Source: Aestuariivirga sp963738595 | GTDB lineage: Bacteria; Pseudomonadota; Alphaproteobacteria; Rhizobiales; Aestuariivirgaceae | NCBI GenBank assembly: GCA_963738595.1 | Contig: CAVTXF010000002.1 | Location: 248,001-312,000, forward strand | DNA: 64,000 nucleotides | Direction: 5' to 3' | Part shown: positions 8,413 through 16,730 of the stretch, piece after piece | How positions within the stretch are numbered: the first letter of the stretch is position 1 | Layout of the letters: every line of letters starts with the position of its first letter | The notes under the pieces: generated by a model | Databases searched by the model: none | Seen by the model: only the letters and a program-made list of their open reading frames with translations | What the model was told of the DNA's origin: nothing | Program-made: the position numbers and the translations under genes

Positions 8413-9251
8413 ATTACGCTTCGGCCCAGCGCTGGAACCTGTTCGGCGGCATCGCTACCATACTGACGGTTGTCTTTGCCGTGATCTGGGCGTTTCCCTT
8501 GTATTGGGGTGTCATATCGTCACTCAAACCCGAGGACGAAGTGATCCGCCCCTATGTGGAATTGTGGCCGCAGCATTTGACGTTTGAACATTATACCAAT
8601 GCGCTTTTCAAAACGCAGATTGGAATCTGGTATCTCAATTCTGTTGCTGTTGCGATTGGCGCAACAGTCATCACCATCATCTCGGCAATGCTTTGTGGCT
8701 ATGCGATTTCGCAACTGAAATTTCCGGGACGGACCGTTCTGTGGTGGCTGATCCTCGCCAGTTTCATGGTGCCGACGCAAACCCTGATCATCAATCATTT
8801 TCAGTTGATGGCGGGCATGGGATTGTTGAACACCTGGGCCGGGATGATCCTGCCGCAACTCATTCATCCGGTGATCATCATCGTCTACAAGCAGTTCTTC
8901 GACAACGTGCCCAAGGACTTTCGCGAGGCTGCGGTGATGGACAATGCCTCGGAGCTGCGCATTCTTGTCAAGGTGTTCATGCCGATGAACTGGGGGATTA
9001 CGACGGCGCTGTCCATTGTGGTTTTCATCTGGACCTGGAACGCATTCCTGTGGCCATTCCTTGCTGTCTCGAAATCAGAAATGATGACGGTGCCGGTGGG
9101 CATCACGCAAGTGAACGATAATTTTGGTGTATTCTATGCGCGGCAGTTGGCGGCGGCGATCCTGGCGGGGCTGCCAGTTGCCATTGTGTATCTGCTGTTC
9201 CAGCGGCAGGTGACGCGGGCGATAACCTTGTCGGCGGGAATCAAGGGGTAG
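8409..9251 (+). CDS. Sugar ABC transporter permease (MalG/UgpE type)
   Basis: A 280-residue inner-membrane permease. The start ATG at 8409 overlaps the previous stop as ATGA; a longer reading from 8118 only extends across the upstream gene in another frame. It shows the MalG-type N-terminus (FAVIWAFPLYWGVISSLKPEDE), the EAA loop FREAAVMDNASELRILVKVFMP and the usual C-terminal end ITLSAGIKG. It is translationally coupled to the MalF-type partner. No transport ATPase is fused; the ATPase gene faces it on the opposite strand 31 bases further on. Confidence 0.92.
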   Translation: MNYASAQRWNLFGGIATILTVVFAVIWAFPLYWGVISSLKPEDEVIRPYVELWPQHLTFEHYTNALFKTQIGIWYLNSVAVAIGATVITIISAMLCGYAISQLKFPGRTVLWWLILASFMVPTQTLIINHFQLMAGMGLLNTWAGMILPQLIHPVIIIVYKQFFDNVPKDFREAAVMDNASELRILVKVFMPMNWGITTALSIVVFIWTWNAFLWPFLAVSKSEMMTVPVGITQVNDNFGVFYARQLAAAILAGLPVAIVYLLFQRQVTRAITLSAGIKG

Positions 9252-9282
9252 CACCACGGGTGCCCGAATGGCAGAGGTGGGG

Positions 9283-10344
9283 TCAATCTGCGTGATACGC
9301 CTTGCCTGATGCATCAAAAAAATGGCTCTGCGTCATGTCGAAGGAAAGCTGCACAATGTCTTTCGGTTGCAGCGATGAATTGCCGATATCCTGCGCTGTG
9401 AGCAAAGCACCATCGCCCATGCGGGTGTAAACCAACGTTCGATCACCGAGGCGTTCGACGACTTTGACCTGGCCACTGGCGTCGCCGCCCTTGGGGACGA
9501 CCCGCAAGGATTCGGGGCGGATGCCCAGTTCATAAGTACCGGAGGAAAAATTTGCCGGTGGGCGCGGGAGCTTGGTGCCATCTGCTGCGGTGATGCCGCC
9601 GTCCGACACCTTGACCTTTATGAAGTTCATCGCCGGTGAGCCGACAAAGCCTGCGACAAAGCGCGAGGCTGGCTTTGAGTACACTTCCATCGGTGTGCCG
9701 ATCTGCTCGATCTTGCGGTCATTCAGCACAACAATGCGGTCGGCGAGCGTCATCGCTTCGGTCTGGTCATGGGTGACATAGACCATCGTTGATTTCATGC
9801 GCTGATGCAGCTCGGCGAGTTCAACGCGGGTGCGCACGCGCAAAGCCGCATCGAGATTGGACAGCGGTTCATCAAACAGAAACGCCTTCGGCTCCTTGAC
9901 GATAGCACGGCCAATGGCGACGCGCTGGCGCTGGCCACCGGACAGCTGCGAGGGTTTGCGGGCCATGAGCGGCTCGATTTCCAGAATGCGTGCCGCATCC
10001 TTCACACGTCGCTCAATTTCGGCTGCTGGCAGGCCAATGTTTTCGAGCCCGAAGGCCATGTTTTGCTGCACACTCATGTGCGGGTAAAGCGCGTAATTCT
10101 GGAACACCATCGCAACATTGCGCTGGCCGGGTGGCAAGGTTTCGCAACGCACGCCGCCAATCATCAATGTGCCGCTATCAATGGTTTCAAGACCGGCAAT
10201 CATGCGCAGCAACGTCGTCTTGCCCGATCCCGACGGCCCCAGGAACACGATGAACTCGCCGTCATTTACCGACAGCGACACGTTCTCAATGACCGACACA
10301 GTGCCAAATTTTTTTGACACGGAATCGAGAGTGATATCTGCCAT
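9283..10344 (-). CDS. Sugar ABC transporter ATP-binding protein (UgpC/MsmX type)
   Basis: A 353-residue ATPase energising a CUT1 sugar importer. Walker A is GPSGSGKTT (about residues 36-44), the signature is LSGGQRQRVAIGRAI, Walker B is FLFDEPLSNLD and the switch histidine lies in VYVTHDQTEA. The C-terminal third is the TOBE/MOI regulatory domain (GIRPESLRV). It is encoded opposite the permeases and divergently from the GH127 gene, sharing a 95-base intergenic region with the putative operator. It probably serves the adjacent importer. Confidence 0.93.
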   Translation of the reverse strand: MADITLDSVSKKFGTVSVIENVSLSVNDGEFIVFLGPSGSGKTTLLRMIAGLETIDSGTLMIGGVRCETLPPGQRNVAMVFQNYALYPHMSVQQNMAFGLENIGLPAAEIERRVKDAARILEIEPLMARKPSQLSGGQRQRVAIGRAIVKEPKAFLFDEPLSNLDAALRVRTRVELAELHQRMKSTMVYVTHDQTEAMTLADRIVVLNDRKIEQIGTPMEVYSKPASRFVAGFVGSPAMNFIKVKVSDGGITAADGTKLPRPPANFSSGTYELGIRPESLRVVPKGGDASGQVKVVERLGDRTLVYTRMGDGALLTAQDIGNSSLQPKDIVQLSFDMTQSHFFDASGKAYHAD

Positions 10345-10375
10345 TGCGTGCGCCCTCCAGGTTCAATACCATCAT

Positions 10376-10406
10376 TTCCGATACAAACCAGAAGTCAAGG
10401 TATAAT
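10376..10406 (+). promoter_or_regulatory. Promoter with overlapping putative operator, GH127 gene
   Basis: A perfect TATAAT at 10401-10406 gives a -10 element about 34 bases before the GH127 ATG. The expected -35 position is occupied by TTCCGATACAAACC (10377-10390), the motif also found upstream of the GH51 and binding-protein genes. An operator overlapping -35 fits repression or activator-dependent expression of the locus. The same gap also serves the divergent ATPase gene. Confidence 0.5.
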
Positions 10407-10439
10407 AGAAGCGACATTACCGGAAGAAGAACTGCCACC

Positions 10440-12353
10440 ATGACACTTCGCCAATTTCACCCCGTCAATTTCAAGGCTGTTGCGCTCACGGGAAAGTTCT
10501 GGTCGGAGCGCCTCGACACAGTGCTCGAAAAAACCATTCCCAGCCAATATGACAAGCTCGTTGAATACAACATGGTGGAGAGCCTGAAAGTGGTGCAACC
10601 ACCGCCCCCGCTGACCATTCCGCGCAACAACCATAATTTCACCACGCAGATCTTCTGGGACTCGGACATCGGCAAATGGATCGAAGCGGCGAGTTATGCA
10701 CTGGCGCACGGGCCGGATGCCGATATCGAGGAAAAGATCGATGGCATTGCCGATCTCCTGGAGAAGGCACAGTTGCCGGATGGCTATCTCAATACCTGGT
10801 ATATCGGCCGCGAGATTGACAAGCGCTGGAGCAATCTGCGCGACAATCATGAACTCTACAATGCGGGCCATATGCTGGAAGGTGCCATTGCGTATTTCCA
10901 GACCACCGGGAAACGCAAGCTGCTGGGCCTCATGGAAAAATATCTGGGGCATATCGAGAAAACACTTGGCCCCGGCGCTGCGCAGAAGCATGGTTATTGT
11001 GGACACCAGGAAATCGAAATAGCCCTGGTCAAGCTCTATCACCTGACACAGGAACGGCGCTGGCTGAACCTGTGCGCCTACTTCATCAACGAACGCGGGA
11101 AGCAGCCGCATTATTTCGACCAGGAAGCAGTGGCACGCGGTGCTGATCCCAAGACATTTGTGCAGAAGACGCATGAATACAGCCAGTCACACAAGCCGGT
11201 GCGTGAGCAGACCAAGGTTGTGGGCCATGCGGTGCGGGCTTTCTACATGTATACCGCAATGGCGGATCTGGCCGCCGAGCTTGATGACAAGACTCTGAAG
11301 AAGGCTTGCGAGGTCTTGTGGCGCGATGCCGTGACAACCAAAATGTATGTGACAGCAGGGTTTGGCCCTTCGGCATCCAATGAAGGCTTTACCTCGGATT
11401 ATGACCTGCCGAACGACACGGCCTATGCGGAAACCTGTGCGACTGTCGCGATGATATTCTTTGCACAGCGCATGCTGAACCTCGATCTTGATCGTCAGTA
11501 TGCGGACATTATGGAACTGGGGATCTACAATGGCGGGCTTTCCGGCCTGTCATTTGACGGCAAACATTATTTCTACGAGAACAAGCTGGAGAGCAGCGGC
11601 AAAGACAGCCGCTGGGCCTGGCATGTGTGCCCGTGCTGCACCATGAATGTGTCGCGGCTGGTGGCATCAATTGGCAGCTATTTCTATTCGAGCGGCAAAG
11701 ACCTGATTGCCATCCATCTCTATGGCGGCGCTGAAACCGAAATCGAGCTTGGCGACACCAAGGTCAAAGTGTCCGAAAGCAGCAATTATCCGTGGGATGG
11801 TGCCATTTCCATCAAGATCAATCCGGCGAAGGAAAAAACCTTCAAGCTGAAACTGCGCATTCCGGCCTGGGCTGAAGCGGGCGCCAAGGCAACAGTCAAC
11901 GGCAAGGCCGTGAAGATCAAGGGCGCATTGCAAAAGGGCTATCTCAGCCTCGATCGCACATGGCACAAGGGTGACGTCGTGAAGCTCGACCTGCCGATGG
12001 ATGCGCGGCGCATCTATGCCAATCCGCTGGTCAAGGCCGATCAAAACAAGGTGGCGCTGGCGCGCGGACCACTGGTTTATTGCATCGAACAAAAAGACAA
12101 TGGCAAGACACCTGTGGCAACGCTGGCGCTGCCGCGCAAAGGCAAGATCAACGTAACGAAGACGGGATTGTTCGGCGGCATTACTGTGTTGCAGGCCAAG
12201 GGCAAGGCACTGTCAAAGAAGGGGTGGGAAGGTTTGCTCTATCGCAATCTGCCGCCAGCGGCAGTACCTGCAACCATCACCGCTGTACCCTATTACGTGT
12301 GGAACAACCGGGGGCCCAACGCCATGCGCGTTTGGATCAACGAAGAGACGTGA
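10440..12353 (+). CDS. Beta-L-arabinofuranosidase-like glycoside hydrolase, GH127
   Basis: A 637-residue cytoplasmic enzyme of the GH127 (DUF1680) family, which removes beta-L-arabinofuranosyl units. The ATG at 10440 is used; the upstream extension crosses the promoter. The catalytic zinc-thiolate set is conserved by pattern with characterised HypBA1: Glu315 (SNEGF) as acid/base, Glu331 and Cys333 (YAETC) and Cys397/Cys399/Cys400 (HVCPCC), with Cys399 as likely nucleophile; the internal spacing 315-331 equals that of the reference pair. With GH51 it gives the locus both alpha- and beta-L-arabinofuranosidase activities. Confidence 0.92.
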   Translation: MTLRQFHPVNFKAVALTGKFWSERLDTVLEKTIPSQYDKLVEYNMVESLKVVQPPPPLTIPRNNHNFTTQIFWDSDIGKWIEAASYALAHGPDADIEEKIDGIADLLEKAQLPDGYLNTWYIGREIDKRWSNLRDNHELYNAGHMLEGAIAYFQTTGKRKLLGLMEKYLGHIEKTLGPGAAQKHGYCGHQEIEIALVKLYHLTQERRWLNLCAYFINERGKQPHYFDQEAVARGADPKTFVQKTHEYSQSHKPVREQTKVVGHAVRAFYMYTAMADLAAELDDKTLKKACEVLWRDAVTTKMYVTAGFGPSASNEGFTSDYDLPNDTAYAETCATVAMIFFAQRMLNLDLDRQYADIMELGIYNGGLSGLSFDGKHYFYENKLESSGKDSRWAWHVCPCCTMNVSRLVASIGSYFYSSGKDLIAIHLYGGAETEIELGDTKVKVSESSNYPWDGAISIKINPAKEKTFKLKLRIPAWAEAGAKATVNGKAVKIKGALQKGYLSLDRTWHKGDVVKLDLPMDARRIYANPLVKADQNKVALARGPLVYCIEQKDNGKTPVATLALPRKGKINVTKTGLFGGITVLQAKGKALSKKGWEGLLYRNLPPAAVPATITAVPYYVWNNRGPNAMRVWINEET

Positions 12354-12392
12354 AACAGCCTGTTTGCCCAGAATTCGGTGCGAAGCAAACGT

Positions 12393-13742
12393 TCAGTTCA
12401 AGGCCTGGATCAACGTCGGTGAACCCAGGCGTTCGGCAATTTTTTCGGGCGTGTCGCGGGATATGGTGCGTGACGTGGTCGAACCACCTGCGTCGACGAC
12501 CAATTTTGCGATATCAGCCCGGTCGATCCGTACTGCCAGTGTAAGAACCGTGTCGCCATCAAGGTTTTTCTGATTGATGTCGGCGGCGAGCGGCAGGAGG
12601 AGCCTGACGGCTTCCAATCGGCCCCTTGCTGCAGCCAACATGAGCGGCGTGTTCCCGCTCTTGTCGAGGGCCTCCACCTCGACCGGTTTTTGCAGAAGGG
12701 CATTGATGATTTTTGTGTTGCCAGTGTTGGCTGCGACATGAAGCGGCGTGAAGCCTTCATTGTCCGAGGCTGTGAAAGCTCCGTCACGCTCCAACAGCAT
12801 TTTGGCCAATGGCTCATTGCCGCTGGCAATGGCACGCCACAGGGGGGTGCGTCCGGCAGCGTCGGGGAACACTGCGTCCTCTTCCGAAACCAGGTTTCCT
12901 GGCACTTCAACTTCAGGGCAATTGCGCGCCAAGACATGGGCTGCCGTTTCGCCTGCATGGTTTGAGCGTGACTGGCGGAAATGCGATTCCGCCTCCTCAA
13001 GGGTTTGCAGATTGCACTGGCGGGCGGCCAGCAGATCGGCGGAGTTGCCGTGAGCCGTTTTCTGGTCAACGTTGGCGGCAGCGCCCACAAGAATTTTTGC
13101 GAGCGCGATGTTTCCGGTTTCAATGGCCCAGAGATAGGCCGACATGCCACCCTTGTCAGACAGGTTGACGTTGGCCTTCAAGGCCAGCAATTGTTCCACC
13201 AGTTTTGTATTGCCGCTCCGGACCGCAACAATCAGAGGCGTTTGTCCTGCAGCATCGCGCGTATTGATATCTGCTGGCGTGGCCGGTGTATCCACTTTTT
13301 CAAATGGACGGGCCACACTCAATATCAGCCAGTCCTGCTTTCCGGACGGTTGTGGCTTCAATTTGGCCAGAGATGCAATGCGCGGATTGCGCAAGGTTGT
13401 TGCATCAGGAACCGGAACAGCTTCAGTGGTGACAATGTTTGCAAGGCTGGTGAGCAATTTCCCCGCCTCGGCATTGCCTCCTGCGGCGGACTTTCGCAAC
13501 CAGTCGCGGGCCCTTGCATCGTCGCGTCTGGTGCCGAGACCGCTTCGCAACATGACAGCCAGGCGATATTGCGACAGTGGATTTCCTGATCTTGCGGATT
13601 TGGTGAGCAGGGCAACGGCCTGCTTGTAGTGGCGGCCGAGGATGAGTTTCTGGTAGGCGTCATCCCTGGCGAGCGCTTGCGGCGCTGTCGCAAGAGCTAC
13701 AATCAGACAGGCAGTGCCAAGGAAGGTTCTAAGCGGTGCCAT
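12393..13742 (-). CDS. Exported Sel1-like / ankyrin-repeat protein
   Basis: A 449-residue protein with a signal peptide (residues about 1-25, ending APQALA). Residues about 30-105 are Sel1/TPR-like helices (GNPLSQYRLAVMLRSGLG, ARDWLRKSAAGGNAEAGKLL). Residues about 150-440 hold roughly seven ankyrin repeats, for example GQTPLIVAVRSGNTKLVEQL and GFTPLHVAANTGNTKIINAL. It overlaps the end of the upstream ferredoxin/FAD oxidoreductase gene by 14 bases, so it is the last gene of the ccmF-ccmH-ccmI operon. A periplasmic scaffold or assembly factor for the cytochromes encoded nearby is possible, but no function is known to me. Confidence 0.85.
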   Translation of the reverse strand: MAPLRTFLGTACLIVALATAPQALARDDAYQKLILGRHYKQAVALLTKSARSGNPLSQYRLAVMLRSGLGTRRDDARARDWLRKSAAGGNAEAGKLLTSLANIVTTEAVPVPDATTLRNPRIASLAKLKPQPSGKQDWLILSVARPFEKVDTPATPADINTRDAAGQTPLIVAVRSGNTKLVEQLLALKANVNLSDKGGMSAYLWAIETGNIALAKILVGAAANVDQKTAHGNSADLLAARQCNLQTLEEAESHFRQSRSNHAGETAAHVLARNCPEVEVPGNLVSEEDAVFPDAAGRTPLWRAIASGNEPLAKMLLERDGAFTASDNEGFTPLHVAANTGNTKIINALLQKPVEVEALDKSGNTPLMLAAARGRLEAVRLLLPLAADINQKNLDGDTVLTLAVRIDRADIAKLVVDAGGSTTSRTISRDTPEKIAERLGSPTLIQALN

Positions 13743-15033
13743 ATTTTGTCACCATGTCGATGCCTGCCGATTTCAGGAATTCGGTGGGGAGAATTCCACC
13801 AGCACAGATGATCACGGCGTCATTTTCCATGCGGCCTTCCTTGCCATCGGATGCCAGGACCACGGCGTCACCGGTGATTTCCTTGACCACTGATTTGAAC
13901 AAAAGAAGCAGTTTTCCGTCACGCGCCATCGCCGAAGCCTTGTCGCGATTTTTGGAGCGGGCCCTTCCGAATGCGTCGCCACGATAGGACAGGGTGACCG
14001 TGGTGCCGGGCTGTTCGGCTATGCTGGTTGCCGCTTCAAGGGCTGAATCACCACCACCCACAACAAGCACATGCTTGTTGCGATATTGCTCGGCATCGAT
14101 GAACTGGTAGACGACTTTCGGCAGGTCCTCTCCTGGAACGCCAAGTTCGCGCGGTGTGCCACGGCGGCCGATGGCCAGAAGTACGGCGCGACACAGATTT
14201 TGTACGCTGCCGGTGTTGACGGAAAATCCGTCGCCGGATTTCGCTATGCTGCTCACCCGCTGGCGGTATTTCACATTGAGTGAATGCTTGACTTCAATGT
14301 CCTTCCAGAATTCCAAAAGCTTTTCTTTCGAGACTTCCCGGAAATTCACTTTGCCGACAATCGGAAGAATTGCCGGTGCCGTCATGACGACCTTGCCACG
14401 GGGATACTTGAACACTGTGCCACCGAGATCATCCTGCTCGATGACAAGATAGGACAGGCTCTTTTGTTTTGCAGCAAGGGCTGCGGCAATGCCTGCCGGA
14501 CCCGCGCCCACGATGATCAGGTCAAAGCGGCCCGGCTGGCCGAAGCCTGTCAGTTTGCTGATTGATTCAACTGCCTGCCTTCCTTGCTCGACGGCATTGC
14601 GGATCAGGCCCATGCCACCCAATTCCCCGGCGATGAAAATCCCCGGAACATTGGATTGAAAGTCCGGCTTGACGACTGGCAGGTCAATACCGCGCTGCGC
14701 GGTTCCAAAGACCAATGTTATCGCATCGGTCGGGCAGGCCGTCTTGCAGGCACCATGGCCAATGCAATGGGTCGGCTCGATCAATTCCGCCTTGCCGTTG
14801 ATGATGCCCAGGATGTCACCCTCAGGACAGGCCAGGGTGCAGGTCGCGCAGCCCAGGCAGGTGGCGGCATTGATAACAGGATGCAGCGAGGTTGGCTCCG
14901 ACAGGCCCGCTTCAAAGGCTGCCGTCTTGATCGCAATCGCGCGTTTTTCGGAACGACGGCTGATCGTCAGATATATGGCCCAGATTGTGGCCATGATGAT
15001 CAGATAGGGCGAGAAGAGTTTTATGGTTTCCAT
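13729..15033 (-). CDS. Membrane-anchored 2[4Fe-4S] ferredoxin / FAD-NAD(P) oxidoreductase
   Basis: A 434-residue flavoprotein. It starts with one transmembrane helix (about residues 6-24), then a ferredoxin-like domain with CLGCATCTLACP and CIGHGACKTACP. In the second motif the usual second Cys is His, so that cluster may be atypical. The rest is a thioredoxin-reductase-like fold: FAD motif GAGPAG near residue 175 and NAD(P) motif GGGDSA near residue 320. The CxxC disulfide of thioredoxin reductase is absent, so it is not a TrxB. Position within a cytochrome-maturation operon and beside multiheme cytochromes suggests it feeds electrons from NAD(P)H or ferredoxin into a membrane electron chain. 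Confidence 0.85.
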   Translation of the reverse strand: METIKLFSPYLIIMATIWAIYLTISRRSEKRAIAIKTAAFEAGLSEPTSLHPVINAATCLGCATCTLACPEGDILGIINGKAELIEPTHCIGHGACKTACPTDAITLVFGTAQRGIDLPVVKPDFQSNVPGIFIAGELGGMGLIRNAVEQGRQAVESISKLTGFGQPGRFDLIIVGAGPAGIAAALAAKQKSLSYLVIEQDDLGGTVFKYPRGKVVMTAPAILPIVGKVNFREVSKEKLLEFWKDIEVKHSLNVKYRQRVSSIAKSGDGFSVNTGSVQNLCRAVLLAIGRRGTPRELGVPGEDLPKVVYQFIDAEQYRNKHVLVVGGGDSALEAATSIAEQPGTTVTLSYRGDAFGRARSKNRDKASAMARDGKLLLLFKSVVKEITGDAVVLASDGKEGRMENDAVIICAGGILPTEFLKSAGIDMVTKYGTA

Positions 15034-15048
15034 GGGGCGCGGTGCTGT

Positions 15049-16251
15049 CTAGTTTTCCGATATTCCAAGTTCCGCGGCGCTGGCCTTGAGCTGCGCCTGG
15101 GTCGGTGCATCATCGGCAAATATCGTTAAGGCTTTGCTGAGTGCGGCACGGGCCTCTTCCTTCTGTTGCAGCACCATGCGCGAACGCATGAGTCTCACCC
15201 AGCCTTCGGCATCGCGGGGCGATGCATCGAGTTTTGCCGCAAGCCTGTCGACCATGGAGCGGATCATTTCCTGCTGGTCGGCAGCGGGCATGGACTGGAT
15301 TGCGGCAACATCGTCTTGCGAAATCTGCGGGGCCGCTGTCTTCATTTCCTGCGGTGGCTCTTTCAGCTGTTGTGACACGTCGCGGCCCAGCGCCTTGCCG
15401 AGATCGGCAATATGTGTGCGCACATCGGTCAGCCAGCCTTCGCCGTCTGGGGCATCGGCGAGAAGCGCCAGCCACTTGTCGAGAGAAGCTGCCTTGTCGC
15501 CCGCTTGCTCCAGTTGAAGTGCGTCATAGAAACGCGAGCGCGGATCCTTTGGTTGGCCTGCCAGCACCTTTTTGAAGTTGGCAAGCGCTTCCGGGGTGAC
15601 GATGCCTTGCGCCGCCTGAACCTGGGCTTCGGCGAGTGCCGACAGATAATCCAGATTGGCCGGGTCCAATGCAACTGCCTTGGCATAGGCTTCCATGGAT
15701 TGCTGGTAGCGCTCAGTGTTGAAATAGGACCAGCCCAACATGCGCCAGCCCTCGGCATCGGCGGGATTCTGTTTCAGGCGGTCTTCCAGCTTGGTGATCA
15801 TGGCGTCAACCTGGCCCGTTGACGCGCCCATGCCGGGGGTTGCTGCGGGCTGGGCTATGGGCTGGGATGCGACAGTGGGCCTGCTGTCAACAATTGGAAC
15901 AAGCGTCGGGCTGCCGAGTTTCGCATAGAGAAAGACCGAGGCAAGCGCGACGAAGCCGGTTGTCGAGATCAAGGCAAGGCCACGCCAAGCGGGCGAAAGT
16001 GGACGAGCCGTCGTGCTTTCTTTCAACGCCGCGATCATGCGGCGCTGGATTTCAATGCGGGCAGAGCTTGCTGCAGTTGCGTCAATCTGGCCGGACTGCA
16101 GGTCGCGATCGAGTTGCTCGAGCTGCAACTCGTAGATTGCCGATGTCCCTGCCTGCGGCGCATTGGCATGTTCGAATTTGCGAATGAGCGGAATGCTCAC
16201 TGCCACACAGGCAGCGCATGCCATGAGGGTCAGGATAATCCAGAGTGTCAT
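15049..16251 (-). CDS. ccmI: Cytochrome c maturation protein CcmI (CycH)
   Basis: A 400-residue apocytochrome chaperone of System I. The start ATG at 16251 overlaps the ccmH stop (ATGA); a longer reading from 16398 overlaps ccmH and is rejected. Two N-terminal helices (MTLWIILTLMACAACVAVSIP and a second near residue 100) flank a cytoplasmic coiled region, followed by a periplasmic TPR domain (AEGWRMLGWSYFNTERYQQSMEAY). CcmI delivers unfolded c-type apocytochromes to CcmF/CcmH for heme attachment. Here it would serve the very heme-rich cytochromes encoded divergently. Confidence 0.92.
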   Translation of the reverse strand: MTLWIILTLMACAACVAVSIPLIRKFEHANAPQAGTSAIYELQLEQLDRDLQSGQIDATAASSARIEIQRRMIAALKESTTARPLSPAWRGLALISTTGFVALASVFLYAKLGSPTLVPIVDSRPTVASQPIAQPAATPGMGASTGQVDAMITKLEDRLKQNPADAEGWRMLGWSYFNTERYQQSMEAYAKAVALDPANLDYLSALAEAQVQAAQGIVTPEALANFKKVLAGQPKDPRSRFYDALQLEQAGDKAASLDKWLALLADAPDGEGWLTDVRTHIADLGKALGRDVSQQLKEPPQEMKTAAPQISQDDVAAIQSMPAADQQEMIRSMVDRLAAKLDASPRDAEGWVRLMRSRMVLQQKEEARAALSKALTIFADDAPTQAQLKASAAELGISEN

Positions 16252-16730
16252 GTGTTCTTGCCCTTGATTTCTTCCAGCAGTCTCGTTTCTTCCGGTGACA
16301 ATGGTTCCGGTACGGCAGGCGAAGATGCCGACCTGCGGCGCATATAGACCAGGAAGACTGACAAAGCGCTGGCAAAAACCAGAAGCGGACCCAGCCACAG
16401 CAGTACGGTGCTTGGTTGCAGTGGCGGTTTCAACAGAACGTAGTTGCCAAACCTGTTGACGATGAATTCCTGAACCTGCGCGTCAGTCTCGCCCAATTGC
16501 AGGCGCTCGCGCACGATCAGGCGCAGGTCGCGCGCGAGGCCGGCGTTGGAATCATCAATTGACTGGTTTTGGCAAACAAGGCAGCGCAGGTCGGCACTGA
16601 TGGCGCGCGCGCGCGCTTCAAGCGCTGGGTCTTGCAGCATTTCCTGCGGCTCTACAGCCATGGCATGAACTGCCAGGTACATGAAGGAGAAGGCTGTGAA
16701 AAACAACCGTGTCATCATTGTCGCCTTCAT
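16248..16730 (-). CDS. ccmH: Cytochrome c maturation thiol oxidoreductase CcmH (CycL)
   Basis: About 160 residues. The ATG at 16730 overlaps the ccmF stop as ATGA and gives MKATMMTRLFFTAF, a signal peptide; an alternative start lies at 16718 or 16715. The longer reading from 16877 lies inside ccmF and is rejected. The redox motif LRCLVCQNQSIDDSN is intact and a C-terminal helix (TVLLWLGPLLVFASALSVFLVY) anchors it. CcmH reduces apocytochrome CXXCH cysteines before heme ligation. It is the middle gene of ccmF-ccmH-ccmI. Confidence 0.95.
   Translation of the reverse strand: MKATMMTRLFFTAFSFMYLAVHAMAVEPQEMLQDPALEARARAISADLRCLVCQNQSIDDSNAGLARDLRLIVRERLQLGETDAQVQEFIVNRFGNYVLLKPPLQPSTVLLWLGPLLVFASALSVFLVYMRRRSASSPAVPEPLSPEETRLLEEIKGKNT

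Noticed and set aside
13729..15033. Thioredoxin reductase (TrxB)
   Set aside because: The FAD/NAD fold is similar but the catalytic CxxC is missing and a ferredoxin domain and membrane helix are present.
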